From Sindora glabra (lineage: Eukaryota > Streptophyta > Magnoliopsida > Fabales > Fabaceae): a DNA stretch of 64,000 bases. The notes under the pieces were generated by a model that saw nothing but the letters and a program-made list of their open reading frames with translations, made no database searches and was not told where the DNA came from. The DNA is taken from assembly GCA_020226215.1 (NCBI GenBank), contig CM035233.1, forward strand, positions 12,977,701-13,041,700, given 5' to 3'. A program made the position numbers and the translations under genes. Below, piece after piece: positions 59,256-64,000 of this stretch (the first letter of the stretch is position 1; the number at the start of each line of letters is the position of its first letter).

Positions 59256-60890
59256 CAGATTTGAACAGAAATTTCTAACGCGTTTTTTCTATCAAAAGAT
59301 CCATTATTAAAAAGGAACTAAAATTCTAACAGTCACCTTTTTCTGATGAAAAATTTTTTTTTTATAAATCTGTCTGAAAATTTTCGAAAGTGCGCCCAAA
59401 AAATTACTGAAGTCCAAATATTTTCAAATTTCCATTAAAAAAATCATTAAAAGTTAATTTATGAAAAAAAAGCTGTCAAAAATTTAAAACTTATTTATGT
59501 GTAAATGACGACCCTCCTCTCTCCATTTACTTTTTCTCCTCATTGCAACACCACTAGAGAGCTCCTCACTTTCTCCCGGGCTCCATTCATGCATTTTGAA
59601 AGTAAAATTTACATTCTAAATTTTTTAAATTGTTCATTATGCTGTGCTTTTCGCTCCCCCCCCTTTTTTTGTTGATTCCATTTTATATTTCATAATTTAA
59701 ATATTTTTTATTTTAATGTGTAGTTTTAGCTTCAAGCTTGTGCAGGAGTTAATTTGTCTTTTGTCTTGCTTGCATATAGAGTTAGTACTTAATTTTAAAT
59801 TGTCAATTATTGAATTATTGAAGCAATTACTTTTTTGTTGGAATAATAAATTATATTTGATTCAGGGAATGAAGATTAGCCATTTATATTTTGAATTAAA
59901 TTGAGAAGGATAAACAGATATATATATATATTGTATTGGATTTGAATAATATGTTTCATATATTTTTTGAATGGAATAATATAATTTATGGATTTTTGGA
60001 GTTTTAATATATTCTATTCATATATTTACATGTATTTATTTTTAACTTAATATCATTTTATTTCTTACAAGAATTTAAAAAATAAAAGATCAATTTCTCA
60101 AAAAATAAAAAAAATTCAAAACATAAAAAATTTAATTTTTTATTTTTGATATATTTTTCAAAAAATTAGCTTCCTAATTTTCAATTTTTTTAAGAAATGA
60201 ATTTTTTTTTTAAAAAATCATTGGTTAGAAATCCATTGTTAAAATTTTTTGATTGGATATTTCATCGGGAAATTTATTTCCGACCATGATTTTTCTGTTG
60301 TTTCAAATCCATCGGAGATTCATGAAAATTTTCAAGAATTTCAATTTTTCATTAAATTATTTTTATTTTTGATAATTTTTTTATCAAAAAAGATGAGTTT
60401 TTTTAATGTAAAAAAGGGACTGAAAATTCATGTACATTATGAACTATGCTAACAATAATGTGAAATCAAAATCTTAACAAAGGAAATGAGAAAATTTTCA
60501 CATTATTATTAAACACAAACCTATTTTGAAATTACTTGGCACACAAACCGCCTATGAAATATCTACTATAAAATATTTGATATGCAAAATGAAATAACCA
60601 ACCCATAAATGAAGTGGCCTGCAAGATGTTGCAAGATACTTAATCTGAACAGTTGACGAAAATAACCTAAAGTGAATACGCATATAACTTAGATTGTTAT
60701 TCCCCAATTTATTGTTGTGTAGTTGACATAGGCTATCCAGTGGTAGACTGACGAGCGCATAACTCATGAATGGTACTTTTGCAGAAACATGCATCTTTAT
60801 TTCAAAATATAAATCAAATTCAAAGTTATGTGCATTGTATTTCAAAAATGAATAACAAAATCCACAATGAAAGTCTTGAAAATAAATCAA
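59255..60890. other. Intergenic, possibly an old inverted-repeat element
   Basis: No gene supported; the short open frames (59716-59904, 60249-60452, 60552-60890) show no family features. AGAAATTTCTAAC near 59269 and the complement GGATTTCTAACC near 60225, with similar neighbouring words, hint at the ends of a degraded transposon, but pairing is weak. Confidence 0.3.
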
Positions 60891-62800
60891 GTATCTTCAT
60901 GAGAACTTAAACTATTCTGGGCATTCGAGGGTTAGTTTGGCTACCTCATGGCTGTAGTATTCTCATCTACATACTGAAGATGCTCTTAATTTCACTAAGT
61001 AGGTGCACAATTCCCAAAAAGTTCGCCGATTAAGATTCTCTTGTCCTCTATAAAATGGTAAAGAATAAGTAAGCGAATAATTTGCTCAGTGAAGTAGAAT
61101 CACACCCAATCTTAGGTGAAAAACTTCTTAGTCATACATGTATAATATGCATAGAAACATAACTGAGAAAAGTAGATATTTTCGTATACTCATAGCTGAA
61201 AAATAGATATGTATACTGATGCTCATAGAAATAAGTATTTTTTTTAAAACTCTTTCTAACATTCTTCACTTTTCAATGCTTTCACAAACTTATTTTGTAT
61301 CTCAAAGCTTGGCATATCATTCTCTTATAACTTTCATAATCTAATATAGTAACCAAGGGGAACATGCAATGATTTCATGTTTCCATGACTTCAGTTTATA
61401 AAACATTATGATATGGTATTCATAGTTCATCTCATAATAGGTGCAATGTATCATAAGCCCTCCAGACTCACTTGAAGGTTATTTCATGCACTAGTTAGGT
61501 CTTATTGTCACCACCTTTGAGTGAATTATGCCATGCTTGATGCTACATTGACTCAATCATTACCACACCTTTAAATAACTCACATTAGGTTTTATATGCC
61601 TAGTGCACCTTTTAGGCATTCCCAAACCTACTATCAGAAGTCAGACACATTCAACCTATAAGTAGCTATCCTACCCTTTCTAACTAAATTAACCATTTTT
61701 GCACTTCTTTTCAAATAATGATTTTGCTCTTAGGCCCAAAGTTACTATTTTTTAGTCCAACCTTAAGATTCCACCTTTCTTAGTCCAATGATGTCATTTA
61801 TGTTATTATTATTAATATTATTGTATTTAACTCTAGAGTAATACCATTTGTACTCCCTAATACTTAGTCCTTTATCGCCTTCTTTTTTATATTAAGAATG
61901 TAGGTTGGTTTAACTCATTCTTTTATAAATACAAAAGGCATTTTTCATGATATAGAGAGGAGAGTAAGAGAGAGTAAATCTTAAGTAATGCAAGTAGTTT
62001 TCTTCTTTATTTTATCCTAATTGTTCCACTAAAATAAAGAAAATACACTTTACCCTAACAAGCATACAAGCATAGCAAACATACACATTAGGATAAATAA
62101 TAACTTAGCTTAATTATCTTGATATCATTTATTTATTCCTTACAAACAAAAATAATTAAGGCTAATTTTGAAAAATAAAAATTTAATAACATATATTTAC
62201 ATTTAAAAATGGAGCTGATTGAGCAAAGCTCTTATTCGCCTAGTGAAGAAAGTGTTCTTTTAAAAAACCTAACCCAGATCCTCCTTTCCATGACTCTTCT
62301 CACTGTTGGAAATAACCTTAAATAACATAAAGAAAGAAAGAAATTAAAATGTTAGGAAGAAAACACTAAAGGTAAATGAACTAACCCTTTTAGGCTAAAT
62401 TCTTATGATTAGCTTTCAAGCTTGTGAAATGCTAGCTACAACCTTATTTCTAGGAGTTTCTCTCTTTTAGAAAACCTTAGAAGTAAAAATAAGATTGTGA
62501 AATGAATTGAGGAGTGAACCTCTTATAAAGGCTCTATAGCACAATTAGTTGACTGCCAACTGATCAACAAGTTAGCTAGCTCCACAACACCTTTGTAACA
62601 CATAACCCTAACCCAACCAGTCTAAGGTTTGATTCTCTACTAGCCCTTTCACATTTTTCCTAAGCCCAAACCTATCATCTACTAGGCCTATATAGGGCAT
62701 TACATCAATAGTCTAAGAAAGTAAAAGAACAACATAGAACGATAACGATGATACCTCCCTCGAAAAAACTCAAGTAAAATAATTCGTTTGTTACTTGTAA
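60891..62800. other. Less AT-rich intergenic stretch, possibly LTR-retrotransposon non-coding sequence
   Basis: The composition and words such as GGCCTATATAGGGCATTACA (about 62682-62701) resemble plant LTR regions, but I found no paired LTR, primer-binding site or coding remnant. Confidence 0.25.
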
Positions 62801-64000
62801 ATCCCAAATGTGTGAAAAATTGTACCTTATTTAGATTCTAACAAATTTTTGTGCCCACAAATTGCAAAATAGCTAAAAGATAAAGTTTGCACCACACCAA
62901 CTCAAATTTAAAGTAATTTAATAGTTCATTACTAATCGTAATGTCATGCTAAAAATATGTATTAAACCAATCCATGTTGATGAAATTTCTAGAATGGACC
63001 TTTTAACGAGAGATATTAACCTTGGGGTATGATAAAAAAAAAAGGCATTCAAATCAATTTCGAGTAGTCAAATTTGGAGATTAAAATAACAATTGCGAGC
63101 TAGAGTAAGAAAAGGAAAGCATATCTAAGATTCTAATAGTTAGAAAGGCAATAAAAAAATAAATAATAATTTTTAATGAGAGCTCATTTTAAGATAATAA
63201 ATGACAATTTTAGAATGAGTTAAGAATGGAAAAGGTTAGAAAGAACCGAATCACTTTTGAAATTCAAAATATTATATAGAAAATATAAATAATAAAAACA
63301 TTATTATATGCCATAATTGTTTACTACAATTTGGAGAAAAAAAAAAGTTCTTTCCTCTTTTTCAATGGGATAAAAATATTTTTGGTTAAAGAATTTAGAT
63401 TGCCAGGTTTTTAGAGTAATCTAAATTCTTGAACCTTCGTAGCCAATTGAAAAAAAAAGGAACGAAATTAAGTATTTATATTTTTTTTCCAAATTATAAT
63501 GAATGTTTATGATTTTCTTGTGTAAAATTAATCAACAGAACAATTTAAAACATGATGCCTTTATAAATTAAATATGAATGTTGTGCAATATAAATTCTTT
63601 GATTCAAAGTATTTATAATAAATCAAAAGAAGAAAAACAAAACACGCCCTTCATTATTATATTAATAAAAAATCCATTATCCAATAAAGATTTGTAAGAA
63701 AAATTATTATGTAAGTATAATAAGTTGGAATGCAACAAAATTTAGCCCATTAAAAATGAACCAATCTATTGCCCCCAAAAAAAAAACCTAAAATTCCAAT
63801 ATGATATGGTTCATTATGTTATATTCTTCCTCAAATTAGTATTATCCTACCATTTGGGATTACAAATGATTTTGAATTTTTTTATTTAATTAACAAACTA
63901 AAATACTTTAAAGGAAACTAGCCACTATATAAGTCAGATAAGACTGCTATGCAATCTAATTTTTCAAATCTAAAGTATTTTTTAACAAATTAGGAAAAAA
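62801..64000. other. AT-rich intergenic DNA
   Basis: Nothing recognised to the window end. Confidence 0.5.

Noticed and set aside
59716..60890. Open frames of 62, 67 and 112 codons near the right end
   Set aside because: AT-rich translations without recognisable motifs, splice structure or duplicates.

Overview
The window is nuclear DNA from a flowering plant, most likely a eudicot. The evidence is a multi-exon plant pectin methylesterase gene with GT/GC-AG introns, very AT-rich intergenic DNA, and a dense layer of plant transposons: Sirevirus and other Copia, Gypsy, L1-type LINE, CACTA, and hAT-like and MULE-like MITEs. No bacterial-style operons, rRNA genes or CRISPR arrays are present. 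The species cannot be told from the sequence. One 100-base run of N (13236-13335) is an assembly gap.

Layout. 1-3000 is the 3' part of a minus-strand Sirevirus-type Copia element (copy A). 3000-8790 is AT-rich and holds an unidentified decayed coding frame, a SINE-like sequence, and a Copia LTR with its primer-binding site. 8790-13235 is a second, longer copy of the same Sirevirus (copy B), cut by the gap. 13796-24845 and 33455-44710 (continued at 50701-51066) are two direct copies of one segment of about 11 kb, about 20 kb apart. Each carries a PME31-type pectin methylesterase gene, a gag-only Gypsy remnant, a pair of tandem palindromes, an intronic MITE and a likely plastid-DNA fossil. The spacer (24845-33455) holds a degenerate CACTA element, two MITEs and AT-rich diverged tandem repeats.

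The downstream PME copy (37445-42832) is complete: six exons and 316 codons with all catalytic residues. The upstream copy (17729-22563) is a pseudogene. A 35-bp deletion removed the end of exon 1 with its splice donor, and a deletion of about 255 bp removed all of exon 5, including the catalytic arginine. The other exons remain open.

The downstream segment was later invaded by a Copia element (44711-50700) that lacks gag and has a truncated 3' LTR. It is bordered by a 117-bp host duplication that is younger than the insertion. Right of it lie remnants of a CACTA-encoded protein (DUF8039-like plus Ulp1-like protease, catalytic Cys lost), a 5'-truncated L1-type LINE split by a DNA-transposon insertion, and a MULE-like MITE with 9-bp target duplications. 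The last 6 kb is AT-rich with no gene I can support.

The only gene I would call functional is the downstream pectin methylesterase. The rest is transposon-derived or decayed. I did not find a convincing new biological system. The observations most worth checking are the two-step loss of the upstream PME copy with repair scars, the young host duplication flanking an older Copia insertion, the unidentified decayed frame at 3373-3861, the paired palindromes, and the plastid trnI-like fossil.
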